NCBI RefSeq assembly: GCF_016808335.1
Contig: NC_053148.1
Coordinates: 46,826,930-46,890,929, forward strand
Length of the DNA stretch: 64,000 nt
Direction: 5' to 3'
Source: Panicum virgatum
Lineage: Eukaryota > Streptophyta > Magnoliopsida > Poales > Poaceae
Under the pieces are notes generated by a model. It saw nothing but the letters and a program-made list of their open reading frames with translations, was not told the origin of the DNA and made no database searches. Shown in pieces: positions 1 to 10,550 of this stretch. Position 1 is the stretch's first letter. The number at the start of each line of letters is the position of its first letter. A program made the position numbers and the translations under genes.

Positions 1-21
1 TAAAAATACTGCATTGATATA

Positions 22-43
22 GGGGCGACGCTACGGTACACCG
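22..43 (+). repeat. Left terminal inverted repeat of the MULE
   Basis: It begins GGGGCGACGCTACGGTACAC and pairs with 7575-7595. The flanking TTGATATA at 14-21 is the target-site duplication. Confidence 0.7.
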
Positions 44-773
44 GTTACCTCCCAGGAGTTAAGACCTCAAATGATTCCCAGCCGTCCATTTCTTAATTAA
101 TTAATTGATTATGTTAATCTTAAACATTGAAATAATTATGACTCCCAGCCGCATCCGCTCTAGCGACCCGCCTGACTTCTAGCGGCGACGGGTGAGGCAA
201 ATCAATCTCTATCCGACTGCCGCCGCCGCCGCCTCCTACGCCGCCCTCGTTCCGAGATTCATGATTCTGTTAGCCTGGTTCCTATACTCTCGGAGATGGA
301 TTCAACATAGGCATGGATTAGGGTTCCATCGCTACATAGAGGCTGCCGCCGCCTTGTACGCCGACCCTGCACTCGACGGCGTCTTGCCGGCGGCCACTGC
401 GTGTTGTGCATCCCGGTGGTCCGCCACATCGGCTTCCGCCGTCCGTCAGCCACGGCTGGAAAGGTAAGCCGGAATATGTCCTGCCACCGAGGTTGCTGAG
501 CAACGCTTTGGCCCTCTATCCCCATCCCTGTATCTTATCAGCAGACTTTGCTTTAGATTCATCTGTGGGTGAAACTGAAGGAGATGGAGAATACAGAATA
601 AAGCTACTCCCATTAGATTGTTTAAGGGATTGACCACTCCATAGAGTTGGTGAATCGAGTTGTGTGCTGATCAAAGATGGTACGTTCTTGTTTGTAATAT
701 ATTATGGACAAGGCCTTCAGAGTCATTTTTTAATTTGATATATTTTGTTGTTTTTTATATGTTTGATAACCAG
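44..773. other. 5' region of the MULE upstream of the first assigned coding exon
   Basis: It has an AT-rich subterminal block, a GC-rich stretch at about 190-470 rich in Ala, Arg and Pro codons in every frame, and then AT-rich sequence. Exon 774 opens in phase 0 after a good acceptor, so at least one 5' exon should lie here. A possible one ends at about 676 (aaagatg before gtacgt). I could not fix the start codon. The short ORFs in the GC-rich part do not resemble a family I know. Confidence 0.4.
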
Positions 774-3700
774 GTTGCAACCGTGTGTATGCCAGGAAAA
801 TTTGCTGCATTATGCAGGAAATTGACAAAGGATCAAAGGGATATAGTTGAAAAAATAGGATTAGGCAAGTTACTTAATATTCCATCGATGCCTATTCAAC
901 GTATGCTAGTGGAGAGTCTTGTTGAAAAATTCAATGCAGCAGATAGGACCTTTACAATTCAGGGCCACGTGGTTTCTATTTCCCCATGGGATGTGTACTG
1001 CATATTAGGTCTAGTTGACAAAGGAGAAAAGATTGAAATTAGTAGGAAGCAAGCAGACCGTAAATGGTTTAGTGTTTATAAACAAAAGGGTGATACATCA
1101 ATCACTTTCAAATACTTGGAGGAAAGAATACCAAGGGAGGCTGATGCTGATCACTTTGCTAGGATGTTTGTGCTATATGCTATAGGAACAATTTTGGCAC
1201 CTAGTTCTAAGGGTTATGTTGCCAGCAACTATTTAGAGTTGGTGGTTAATGTTTCAAGAATCAAGAATCTCAATTGGGCGCGATTCACATTAGTTCATTT
1301 GTTGGACAACCTGGTTGAATTCAAGAAGAACAGAAGAACAGGACTTGCTGGAAATTTGGCACTATTCCAGGTGTTTTTTTTTGTCTGTACTAGTTTTAGT
1401 ATTATTCATGGTAGTACTGAAAATGTTAGACATCAATGATTAATATTATGTGCCCAGGTTTGGTTTTTTGAGCATTTTCAAGCATCTGGTGATGGCTTAG
1501 ATTATACACTGCATCAACATCCGTTGATAAGAAATTGGAATGAAGACAAAGTTTTGAAGCGAGCACGCATTCAAGCTATAAAGAAATTTGGGGCTGAAAA
1601 GGTAATTTGGAATGTGTTATTTTGCCTTCTGTTTTATCTAGTGATGGATGTGAAGCTTCTTTTTTTATGGTGCAGGTGGTCACGGAATTGGAACCGAATG
1701 AGTCCAAAGTGCACACTGGTAATGATAATTTTTACCAGGATATTGGTGATGACCAATATAATGAGGGAATGAGATACGAAAAATCTGAAAATAAGGATTG
1801 GAATGAGAATGTAATGTTTTTTAATTGCACTTTTGGACAGTAAATGCATTAACCAAGTTTGTTGGTCAATTGTTAGTTGTCCATTTAAAGTTACTCTTAT
1901 TTCTTTTTAAGGTTGAACAGGAAGATGTAAATCAAGAAGACCTGCGTGATGCTATGGAGGATGACGAAATCAAGATAAAGGTACATATCTGTATGTTTTA
2001 AGAAACGAATTTGAGTCGTATTTATGTTAGTGTCCATTGTATTTCAGGAATCAATGGAAGCAATGAAATCCCTATTTGTTAGGTTCCCGGAGTTGCATAC
2101 GGTTGTGCAGGTTATAAATTCAAGTTGCTCTATTATTTATAATACATGTATGTGAATGGTTAGTATAAAGCTGCTTACGTCATTTGCATTGAAAATATTA
2201 GATGGTTGTCAAGCTATTTGATGGAACTAGAAGTAATAGGTCTACAAAGTGTGAGGGAAAACAATGTGATTCATCGGGTACTAGCAAATCGCGAGAATCG
2301 AATTCCAATGTTCAAAAGGAAAGTGAGTTGGCAAGTCATGCAAACAGTATGGATAAATCAGAGAAAGAAAAACCATGTCCGGAGCAGGGTACTGGTGATG
2401 AAAGGGAGGTTTCTTCATCCAACTTATCTTCAGGAGCAAAGAGGAAAATTGATTTTGTTTTGAGTCCTACACTGGTTGAAAAGGTAAAAACCAGAACCAA
2501 TAGGCAACCAAGCAAAGTCTGCAAGTCTCCGTACATAGGCACAAAGCAGAATAGGGTATCTACAACAAAAACTAATTGTCCAAATGTTGGTATGTGTTCA
2601 TGCTTTGGTTTTTCATTGAACAGATACTTTCTATATATTAATGTTTAACAATGATGCAGGCGACATTACAAAAGGACTAGAGTTAAGTGACTTGGAACTT
2701 CACGCCATTAAATATATTTTGGAGGAATTAGCGACTGAACCAAAAAAAAGTCTAGTATCCATAGGTGGAATTGAGCTGGGTGCTAATCAATTGAAATGTC
2801 TAGTAACACGTGTGAGAGAGGATGCAGGAGACAAATGGTTATGTTCTGGGGTAAGTCGTGTACTTTAATTTATGTATTTGCCATAGAAAATTTCTTGGTA
2901 ATTAATATTATTATGTATGCATGCAGATAGTAGACTCCTATGCAACTATATTCAACTCTGATTGGAAAAAAGATACTAACGAGATAAAGCATGCACTTTT
3001 AGATGTCAATTGTCAGTGGTTACGAATGATTGGGAAAGCTTGGGTACAAACTGGTGTACCTTGGTGGAGGTTGTGCCATAGTCTGCTCAGGAATTGGTTG
3101 GAGCTGATATGGTAACACTGATATCATAGTTTTCCATTTCACAACTTAATGCAGATTCTAAAAGTTAATGTCCATGTTAATGTAGGTCTTCATTCCCATG
3201 AATAATACAAAAAGTCACTGGTGGCTCTGTGTTCTGTACCCTGCTAGAAATGAAATTCAAGTTCTCGATTCTTTCAATAGGACCATAAATTATGAAGAAG
3301 AATTAGTCGAATTGGTATGTGCGATATACTGTTAAGCAAGTAAGTTGAAACTATTAAGCTAATCGTACAATTTTTTTGACTTAAGCTACCTTTCAGAGAT
3401 GTGGAATTCATTCAATTTTGCAAGCAATTTTGGCATCATCTGACAAGTTGGAGTCCAGGTGGAGTAACTATGACATTCTACAATGGGATGTTGTTGTGAA
3501 GAAAAACATTCCACGACAACATGATGCGTAAGAATTTTCATAAGCTTGTATTGTGGGGGTAGAATTGAACCTATCCATAGATTTATTGTAATGGTTAAAA
3601 ATTGTAATTGCAGGTGCTCATGCGGGATTTTTACAATAAAATATATGCAATTTTGGAATGGGAGTGAAATAACAAATCCATTCACGCAAAAGGATATGGA

Positions 3701-3800
3701 GAAATTTAGGAAGAAGATGCCAGCTGAGCTGATCTTGTCGCCCTTGAATGAGCTTACTACCAGCAAAGGGCATGTACTTGCCACCCAGAATTTTAGTTGA
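774..3800 (+). CDS. Ulp1-like (C48) cysteine protease gene with about 11 recognisable exons, carried by the MULE
   Basis: Exons read from splice signals and frame: 774-1370, 1458-1601, 1676-1810, 1912-1980, 2048-2110, 2202-2589, 2660-2850, 2927-3111, 3186-3314, 3397-3527 and 3614-3800 (stop). The first encodes the N-terminal domain usual in grass ULP-like proteins, with a PMPQR-like segment and SPWDVYCILGL. A charged, Ser/Lys-rich linker follows. The C-terminal half is the peptidase: His in KSHWWLCVLY (about 3213), Asp in QVLDSF (about 3265), Gln in IPRQHDA (about 3513) and the presumed nucleophile Cys in CSCGIF (about 3620). All four positions are present. The family removes SUMO or related modifiers, usually in the nucleus; that role is inferred here. 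The 3' end of exon 2927-3111 is unresolved: the frame giving GADM before VFIPM meets a stop at 3079, so either a short exon begins near 3082 or there is a frameshift. The 5' exon is not assigned. Confidence 0.75.
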
Positions 3801-4801
3801 TCTCTATTTTTTCAAACCATCAGGATTTTTGTAAAATAGTTTAGATTTATTCTAGAGTTGGTCATACAAAGAGAGAACAGAAGGCTCTTGTTGCTAGCTA
3901 TGCTATCCAAGTTTGCCATATTGGAGTTAAATTATAGTTGTTTGTGTTTGAACTACCAGATGACATGCTATTTTTCAATTAGTGATCTCTGCAGCATTCC
4001 TTACTACTTTCCAGGTTTGATGAATTCTGAGCACTCAGCAGAAAAAAAAAAAACTGATAGCTATCGGACAAAGTTTCTGAAAATGAGTTCACTTTTTTAG
4101 CACTAACGGTTGTCAATGTAACCTTATGAAGCTTTCCAGCTTCGTCACTGCACAGGAATGCGTGCATAAGATGAAAAACGTCGCATGTGTTGGATCAAAT
4201 AAAATAAAATCATTCACACGCAATGCTGAATGTTCATGTACGGAAAGGCGAAACGATGGAAAGCTTGCACACACGTGCTTATTCAGATTTGTGAAATGAT
4301 GCCATATATACACGCAGAAACACTTACACATTCACTCGAATATTTGTTAAAATGATACGTACTTGCAATAGCCTTCAGGTTCAGGCTTTTACACAACCAG
4401 TTCCAACTTACAAAATCTAAAAAGCAAAGATACAATTGCCGCATCAGTGTTGGCGTCGTGGGCGCGTGCCACTCTAGCTGCGATGTCGCCTGTGGTAGAC
4501 GTTCCCGTACATAACAGCTTGCTACCCAAGAGCCGACCGTAGCAAATACCTGGACATAAAGCACAACAAAATAGCTAGAGTAACTAAAATGATCACTGAA
4601 TTTCAAGTGTACTTACTACAATATAAAGTAATTGACAACATGATGACTATAGGGAGATTAACCTGATCGAATATTTAGAGAATAAACTGATCAAGACATG
4701 GAGAGACCCAAATTTCCCATCACCATCTCCTGCAGTCAATTGAATTTCAGTCATTTATAATCCAGTTTTTTTGTAGCTATATACGACATATAGAAAAAGG
4801 A
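3801..4801. other. MULE interior between the Ulp1-like gene and the SWIM fragment
   Basis: AT-rich, with only short ORFs in all frames. The minus-strand reading at 4283-4606 has a plausible acceptor (ccag near 4552) but matches no family I know. The two genes converge here, so the stretch should hold both 3' untranslated regions. Confidence 0.4.
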
Positions 4802-5458
4802 TCACCTTTTAATTTTTGGGCAAGTCCGTTTGTCGTGATCGGTTGCCTTGCATTCTGAACACCTCCTTTTATTTGGCCTGTCCAAGAAGTTTTTGAACCT
4901 CTTTGGAGCTCCTTTGCTTTGGACTATGTCAGGATCTTGGACATTTATTGGTGATGCCTCAGCTTCTAAGCCATTCTCTTTGTCTTCAATACCACTTGAT
5001 TCACCCTCTATATCTTCTCTTTTTCTTTTTCCTTTGAGCTCCGCTTCAAGAATCTCCTTCCATCTCATATATTCATCAATTGAACATGATGCTTCTTCGA
5101 AAACTGGTTTTGCCAACATAAGCAGTTCACTGAAACGAGTCCCTTTCATTGAGTTCACATGATCAGTTGTTTCTAAAGAGATAGCAGACTTGGCATTAAG
5201 TGTCCACCTGTTTAGCACACAACATTGTGGCATCGCAGCACCAAGTGTAATCAACACAACCATGATATGGCAACAAGGAATTCCTTCACACTCGAACTTC
5301 AAACAGCTGCAGCTAACATTTCCAAGGGTCTCCTCATCATCACATTCCACTTCAAAAACCTTGGTGCCACCTCTTGCTGCAACAATGTACTTTGTCGAAA
5401 CATCAGACTCCAAAATTTCCCCAATGTCATACAGTGTTGCCCTTGTAATTTCCTTCTG
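4802..5458 (-). pseudogene. FAR1-type MULE transposase fragment: C-terminal SWIM zinc finger and zinc knuckle
   Basis: The reading starts after the acceptor TTGGTGCAG at about 5459 (minus strand) and ends at the stop 4802-4804, about 218 codons. It contains a SWIM finger, CSCLKFECEGIPCCH (CxCx8CxH spacing type), then QCCVLNRWTLNAKS, the stretch that follows SWIM in FAR1/FRS proteins. A Lys/Glu-rich linker follows, then a C-terminal knuckle, CSECKATDHDKRTC. FAR1-type proteins are MULE transposases or their domesticated derivatives. The N-terminal zinc finger and DDE domain are absent, and the upstream side runs into CACTA and SINE sequence. No internal stop is seen. I read it as the remnant of this MULE's own transposase, although a separate captured fragment is possible. 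Confidence 0.75.
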
Positions 5459-5656
5459 CACCAAATAAAAATTTAATATAGTTAAATATAATGCAATTAA
5501 TTGGTTGAAATATAATTTATTGGTTAAATATAGCAAATAAATACAAAAAGTACCAAATTTTAATATAGTTTACCACATGGTGTATGTGAATAGTAGAAAA
5601 AAGTTTCTTGGTGAAAAAAGAAAAAAAATTTATTACTTTGTCGTGTGCTAAACAAA

Positions 5657-5974
5657 AAAAACTCGGCCGGGTGGGAAAAGACCGCCCCACCGGTATTAGC
5701 TTAAGAAGAAGCCTCGGCTTCCCCGACCGAGAAAATCCCCGAACCCTGGCCCCGCCCTGACACTGGGAGACGTAACCCCTGGGAACTACCTGCCTGGGCC
5801 ATGTAAGGGTCCTCAGGACGACCTGGGTCGTCTCACAACCAGTGCTTTGGCACACGGGGCCAGCGAGGGGATTTTTTTTACCCTCAGCCTGAAATTCGCT
5901 CCCACGGGGAGTAGAACTCAGGACCTGAGGGGTGTCGCTGGAGTGACTAACCAACTGGGCTAGCATCCTTTGGC
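5657..5974 (-). mobile_element. tRNA-derived SINE with a 17-bp target-site duplication
   Basis: The direct repeat gtcgtgtgctaaacaaa flanks it on both sides (5640-5656 and 5975-5991), identical over 17 bp. Read on the minus strand, the element begins GGATGCTAGCCCAGTTGG, with a pol III box A (TAGCCCAGTTGG). Box B-like GGTCCTGAGTTC follows about 35 bp later. It ends in GGCCGAG plus a T run. Length is about 318 bp. The 5' end resembles the Au/Poaceae SINE type. The long perfect duplication suggests a fairly recent insertion. Confidence 0.85.
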
Positions 5975-6202
5975 GTCGTGTGCTAAACAAACACACGACA
6001 ATTTTATTACTTGGCCGTGTGCCTGGATTCGGGCACTCGACAAACGTGTTATTTTGCCGTGTGTATTCTTGTCCTGCAAACGAGCAAAGAACCTATATGC
6101 CATGTGTGCCTTATTTGATGTGTATTTAATAATTGTCTCATGCAAACAGAATCTTAGCCATGTGGCCGATATAAGGCACACGGCAAAGATATAAACACAC
6201 AG

Positions 6203-6646
6203 TGTTGGGGAAGCCACCTTAGTGAAGACCTCCGGCGGGAGGGTTCCTTCAGGTCCACTCATACAACCTGGGCCGAAGCCCACCAAGCAAAGAGGTCGAG
6301 CATCAAGCAAGCGAATAGCACGTGGGCTCGACGTGGGACCATGGATGAATGCAAGCTGTAATCCATGATCGTTGTAAGATTACATGTATACCCATGAAAT
6401 ATTTCTAGAATCTAGCCGTCGGAGGGTAAAAATGTGTAATTATGCGAGGAGTAGTTGGACCATCGCCTATAAATGCCGTGTATATTTCCTCATGATGGGA
6501 CATTTAATACAAGAGTAATTGTTGCTCTGTTACTGTGCGTTTATTGTGTCTTCTCGTTCCGCGGTCTGTTCACTTCCGAAGGGGTCCTCGTCCCCTCCCG
6601 AGCTGTTGTGACACTCCACCGTCCCGAAGGGTGTCCTCCACCAACA
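6203..6646 (+). mobile_element. Solo LTR, 444 bp, related to the LTR of element B
   Basis: It starts TGTTGGGGAAGCCACC and ends CTCCACCAACA, with 5-bp flanks cacag (6198-6202) and cacgg (6647-6651) that differ at one base. A TATA box (tataaatg, about 6469) lies in its 3' half. Start and end resemble the LTR of element B (tattggggacgccacc ... acaccaaca), and both share agctgttgtgac near the 3' end. No internal region follows, so it is a solo LTR. Confidence 0.7.
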
Positions 6647-6674
6647 CACGGCAAATAAGCCATTTCCGGTAGTG

Positions 6675-7574
6675 AAACCAATCTCTCACTTCCTCTCGTG
6701 AAATCTTTTGGCCTGACAAGTGGACCCATCGTGAGGGGTAAGATGACCCTAATCTTGGTGAAAAAGAGATTCAATTATTTCAACTTTTTATAGATAGATA
6801 ATTATAGTCCTACCTCCGATTGCAACACATGTTTTAATTAGTTTTAGAGAATTCATAACATGCCAAAAAAATTGGATTTAACTTGTATTCTATACCATCT
6901 CTGTGCTATTTTCTTGGACTCACAAGATAAAATTTTGATGTATGAATCATGTCTATGATAAAGAATAAAAAAATTATATGCTGTTTCAAATGCTTCTAAG
7001 AGATAATTTGATGTCACATCTAATGCTTCGAGGGGACAAAAAAGTATTTCTTGTCTCAATTTAATGGCTAGCACAAGCTTTGGTACAAATAAAAATTTGG
7101 TTGGCAAATGTCACTTCATGGCTAAAAAAACGTTACACCCAAATTTCTACCTGTATGTGACGTGCATGGCATGGAGGGGCAAAGAAATGCATCTGCCAAA
7201 TGTCACGTCATGGCACATTAGATGGTACAGATCTCATAGACACCGGTCATGATATGATTCTAAAAATATTTTTCTAGCCAAGTTTGTCACGTATACACGT
7301 TATTGCCATGAACATATTTTTTTCGAAGTAATCAAACACCGCATGTTTGCTTTTGTTCACGTTAAGGAACAAAAACAAATCTGAGATCTCAAAAAATTCC
7401 CATTGCCGGCACATCTCAACTAATCTGCATGCAAGTTAGATCTAATCTCAACTAACCATGCATGCAAATTAGATCTAATCCCTACTTTTTGTATTTAAAA
7501 TACATATAATAAATATTAAAACTATTACCTCCTAAGAGGTAATAGTCTATAAGATCAACGGTCCACAGTCATTT
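6675..7574. other. Right subterminal part of the MULE, no gene seen
   Basis: AT-rich. It contains a local duplication of the motif gcatgcaarttagatctaatc at about 7428-7480. No coding region can be supported. Confidence 0.4.
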
Positions 7575-7595
7575 CGGTGTACCGTAGCAAAAGCC
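7575..7595 (-). repeat. Right terminal inverted repeat of the MULE
   Basis: Its reverse complement begins GGCTTTTGCTACGGTACACC and matches 22-43. The target duplication TTGATATA follows at 7596-7603. Confidence 0.7.
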
Positions 7596-7603
7596 TTGAT
7601 ATA

Positions 7604-8113
7604 AACATGCACCTTTAGCATCAGTGTATGTGTTTCCTTGTGCTGACAGTACAGTAAATAGAAAGATTCATATCCGTGTATAAGCATAGGTAAAATGTAA
7701 ATTTGATTACCGATATTTTAATCTAGAGACAATTATTTACAGGAATATAATTGCCTATAGCTGGTTAGGTGAACGGTGGATGGCTCACAATAGTGTCCAT
7801 GTAATTCACCGCTCCTGTGTCACAGGTGAAAAAAAGAACCATAGTTAACAGAAATAAAGTGTTGTTTCTTGTGATCATTTACTTACAGCTTGAGTCTATC
7901 GCTCTTCAGAATTCATCGCAGGAGCAAGGTTTCTTGTCGATCAGTTCCTTGTCAGAAGGAATACATGAGTTAACAAATTAGACATAATTCATCATCCATG
8001 TTAGAAACCTGCATGTGTGTTATGAATTTCAACTAACATATTTTTGCTTGTGACAATAATGCATTTTGTAATGCATTTGCAAAATAAAAATAATGCCAGA
8101 GCAGGGGAGGATA
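7604..8113. other. Spacer between the MULE and the CACTA fragment, no feature seen
   Basis: AT-rich, without long ORFs, clear repeats or RNA genes. The last three bases (ata, 8111-8113) may be the target duplication of the adjoining CACTA end. Confidence 0.4.
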
Positions 8114-8250
8114 CACTACCAGAAAACTAGGCATACATCTCTAAGTGTTAGTACCGGTCACATTTTGTGCTGGTACTAAATGGCCTCGGGGGCCACTCGG
8201 GGTTAAAACACTACCCGGTACAAAATGTAACCATTTAGTACCAGTTGGTG
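8114..8250 (+). mobile_element. Truncated CACTA element, left end only
   Basis: It begins CACTACCAGAAAACTAGGCA, a CACTA terminus. Subterminal units of the type tagtaccggt / ctggtactaaatgg follow in alternating orientation. The similarity stops at 8250, where the remnant of element A's 5' LTR begins. The other CACTA end is not found beyond element A. Confidence 0.6.
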
Positions 8251-8310
8251 TGGCCGAATCTCTAAACGGGGTTCCCTCGAATCCCTGCTAGCGGTACTCA
8301 CCCACCGTCA
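8251..8310 (+). repeat. 5' LTR remnant of element A (last 60 bp only)
   Basis: It matches 32921-32982 apart from small changes and ends CACCCACCGTCA. The preceding 1.1 kb of LTR, as judged from the 3' copy, is missing. Confidence 0.7.
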
Positions 8311-8381
8311 GCTGACGCGCCAGGTAGGAGGTGTTGACGTGTGAGATTTTCCTTTTCACAAAGCTCCACCTAGTAGAATCC

Positions 8382-9887
8382 ATGGCGAACCGCTCCAACC
8401 ACTCCGATGGGGAGAGCGGCAGCGAGCGCGCACACCCGCACTGCGGGCCCTCCAGCACTCCCCCGTGTGGGAGCTGGGGGCTCATTTTCCACGATTCCGG
8501 TCGTCCGGGGGTCGGTATTCCACGTCACTGCACCGCCCCGGCTCGACGCCCCTAGTGCCGAGTCCGGGGGTACGACGTCCGCTGACCCCCACGTCGCCCA
8601 GTTCAGGGCGGAGGCATGGGGCCGCACGGTAAGGTGAGGCCCACCGGCTCGCAGCCATCTCAGCCGCGCCAGCATTCCCGCAGTGGAAGCCCTCGCGGCA
8701 GCTCGTGCTCTGTTGTGCCACACCCCGTTGAGGGCGGGGGTAGGCACTCCCGAGGGAGAATGGCTCGACGAGCTGGCAAGTCTAGTGCGGAGGGCTGCAC
8801 CAGGCCTGAAGGCGCAGATATCCTGTGCTACCGACGAGAAGCCCTCGGCACAGTCCCAGGGGCCTGTCGCTTGCGCCGGCGGAGCTTCCGACCTCCGGTC
8901 TCACCTCAACGACGTGAGAGCTCGTGAGGATGCCCGCACCGCCCTGGAAAGAGCGCGGGAATGCCGGCGTGAGGCCGACGACGAGCAAGCATCTTTAGGT
9001 TTGCCCACGGGTGGCGGTGCAGCCTCTGAGGATGACATCGGCCCAAACGGGGCCGGTTGCCGGGCATTCACGGCGGGCCTGAGGCGGGTCAATTAGCCCA
9101 CCAAGTTCCGGCCTGATTTGCTCGAGAAGTACGATGACACCATCGACCCGGAGGAATTCCTCCAAATCTACACCACCTCCATCCAGGCGGCGGGGGAGGC
9201 CCTCAGGTCATGGCCAACGACTTCCACGACGCCCTCCGAGGCACCACCGGGTCCTAGTTGATGAACCTCCCGCCGGGATCCATCGGATCCTGGGGGGAGC
9301 TGTGTGAGCAGTTCGTGACCAACTTATCTGGGTTGTTCACATGACCCGGAATGCACGACGACCTCCTCGCCGTCTGATAGCGTAAAGGCGAAACGCTGCG
9401 TCAGTACATCCAACGCTTCAGCCAGGTAAGCAACAACATCCCCCGCATCTCGCCAGCCGCCGTCATCATGGTGTTCAGCGAAGGGGTCACCAACAAACGG
9501 TTGGTGGGCAAGCTAGAGACCCACAACGTGGAGACCATCTCCGAGCTGTTCGCGCTGGCGGATAAGTGCGCCCGAAAAGCCGAGGCACATGCCAGGGTCG
9601 AACATCGGGACGCCACCGAGGAGCCCCCGGCACGCGACGGCCTGAAACCCGGCGTCAAGACGAACAAGCGGACGGCCGCAGCCGTCCTGGCCGCGGAGGG
9701 GCGCCCAAAGCCGCCTAGGGAAAATACTGCCGGTGGCGAAAGAAGGCCCGCCCCCACATGCCAGGACGGAGGGAAGTGGTGCGAGCTCCCTCGCACCGAT
9801 CGGCACGAGCTCACCGAGTGTTGCCTCGTCATGGACATCGCGGCGAACTGCCTGAGGGGCCGCGACGAGCGCGGCGACCGCGACTAA
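8382..9887 (+). pseudogene. Element A gag, degraded
   Basis: A likely start is the ATG at 8382 (MANRSNHSDGES). The reading then passes through several frames with stops. Recognisable pieces are VEALAAARALL-like and DLRSHLNDVRAREDARTALE (about 8683-8990), FRPDLLEKYDDTIDPEEFLQ (about 9107-9170), which is the conserved start of the gag domain in this lineage, and GVTNKRLVGKLETHNVETI (about 9487). The C-terminal part is rich in Arg, Lys and Pro. A stop follows the gag N-terminal block at about 9094, and others follow at about 9255 and 9377. Confidence 0.65.
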
Positions 9888-10081
9888 ATTGGCCCAGGAG
9901 GGGCCGGCTTTGGCTTCCAGGAGCCGCAACACGTAGTAACCACCATCTTCGGCAGAGCGCGCCGCTGTCCCGTAGGAGGGCCAAGCTCCTCTGGAGGGAG
10001 GTTTATGCGGCATCACCAGCGCCTGGGGGCTCCCAACTTCTAAAGTGGTCGACCACCCCGGTCGACCACCCCTCCAACATG

Positions 10082-10550
10082 GCGGGCGTGGGTCTCCTCC
10101 CGGTTGTCGTGACGCCCACGATCTGCAACATCGGGGTTGGCAGGACCCTGGTGGACGGCGAAGCAGGCCTCAACCTGCTGTCCTTAGAGGTATGCCACCG
10201 AATGCAGGTACGGGAGCGCAAGCTCATCCCCTCTGCTCTGTTTTGTGGCGTGACCAACGGGAAAACCCACCCATTGGGGCAGGTCAAGCTTCCCGTCACG
10301 TTCGGCGGAAGGGACAACTTCCGCAAGAAGAACATCATGTTCGACGTGGTGCACTTCAACCTCCCCTACAACGCCATACTTGGCGCCCTGCGCTCGCCAA
10401 ATTCATGGCCGCGGTCCACTACGCCTACAGCGTCCTCATGATCCCGGGTCCTGACGAGGTCATCTCCATCAAGGCCGACGTGAAGGGCTCGGTGCACTGT
10501 GCCGAACGGCTCTTTGCGGCGGTGGCGGCCATGTCCCCCAATGACGGGGA
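10082..10550 (+). pseudogene. Element A protease and linker, interrupted by element B
   Basis: The retropepsin-like segment runs from GVGLLPVVVTPTICN to VGRTLVDGEAGLNLLSLEVC. The active-site region reads DGEAG rather than DTG or DSG. VHFNLPYNAILG follows, the usual C-terminal motif of this protease, and after a frame change, KFMAAVHYAYSVLMIPGP. The reading continues in the same frame from 10550 to 27377 once element B is set aside. Confidence 0.65.

Larger units (their letters stand above)
5620..6674. mobile_element. CACTA (En/Spm-type) remnant with subterminal repeats and one end
   Basis: The right end, ccatttccggtagtg (6660-6674), is a CACTA terminus when read on the minus strand. The interior is full of cgtgtgc/gcacacg motifs in both orientations (about 5640-6195), the usual subterminal repeats of a common grass CACTA family. 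A matching left end was not found, so the left limit is approximate. A SINE (5657-5974) and a solo LTR (6203-6646) are inserted in it. Confidence 0.55.
22..7595. mobile_element. Mutator-like element (MULE) carrying a Ulp1-type protease gene
   Basis: Both ends match as inverted repeats. The left end (22-43) and the reverse complement of the right end (7575-7595) share the 14-mer GCTACGGTACACCG and a terminal GG. Outside them lies the direct repeat TTGATATA (14-21 and 7596-7603), close to the 9 bp usual for MULEs. Subterminal blocks also recur: ttacctcccaggag near the left end and, inverted, ttacctcttaggag near the right. Inside are a plus-strand Ulp1-like gene and a minus-strand FAR1-type SWIM fragment. 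Plant MULEs carrying ULP-like genes (Kaonashi in rice, CUMULE in melon) are known, and this fits that class. The upstream part of the transposase is not seen, and CACTA, SINE and LTR insertions sit where it would be expected, so this copy looks non-autonomous. Confidence 0.75.

Noticed and set aside
192..637. Short open frames on both strands at the left side
   Set aside because: None has a recognisable domain. They stem from a GC-rich stretch upstream of the Ulp1-like gene.
5640..5991. A tRNA gene at the box A/box B sequence
   Set aside because: It cannot form a cloverleaf and sits in a SINE with a target duplication.
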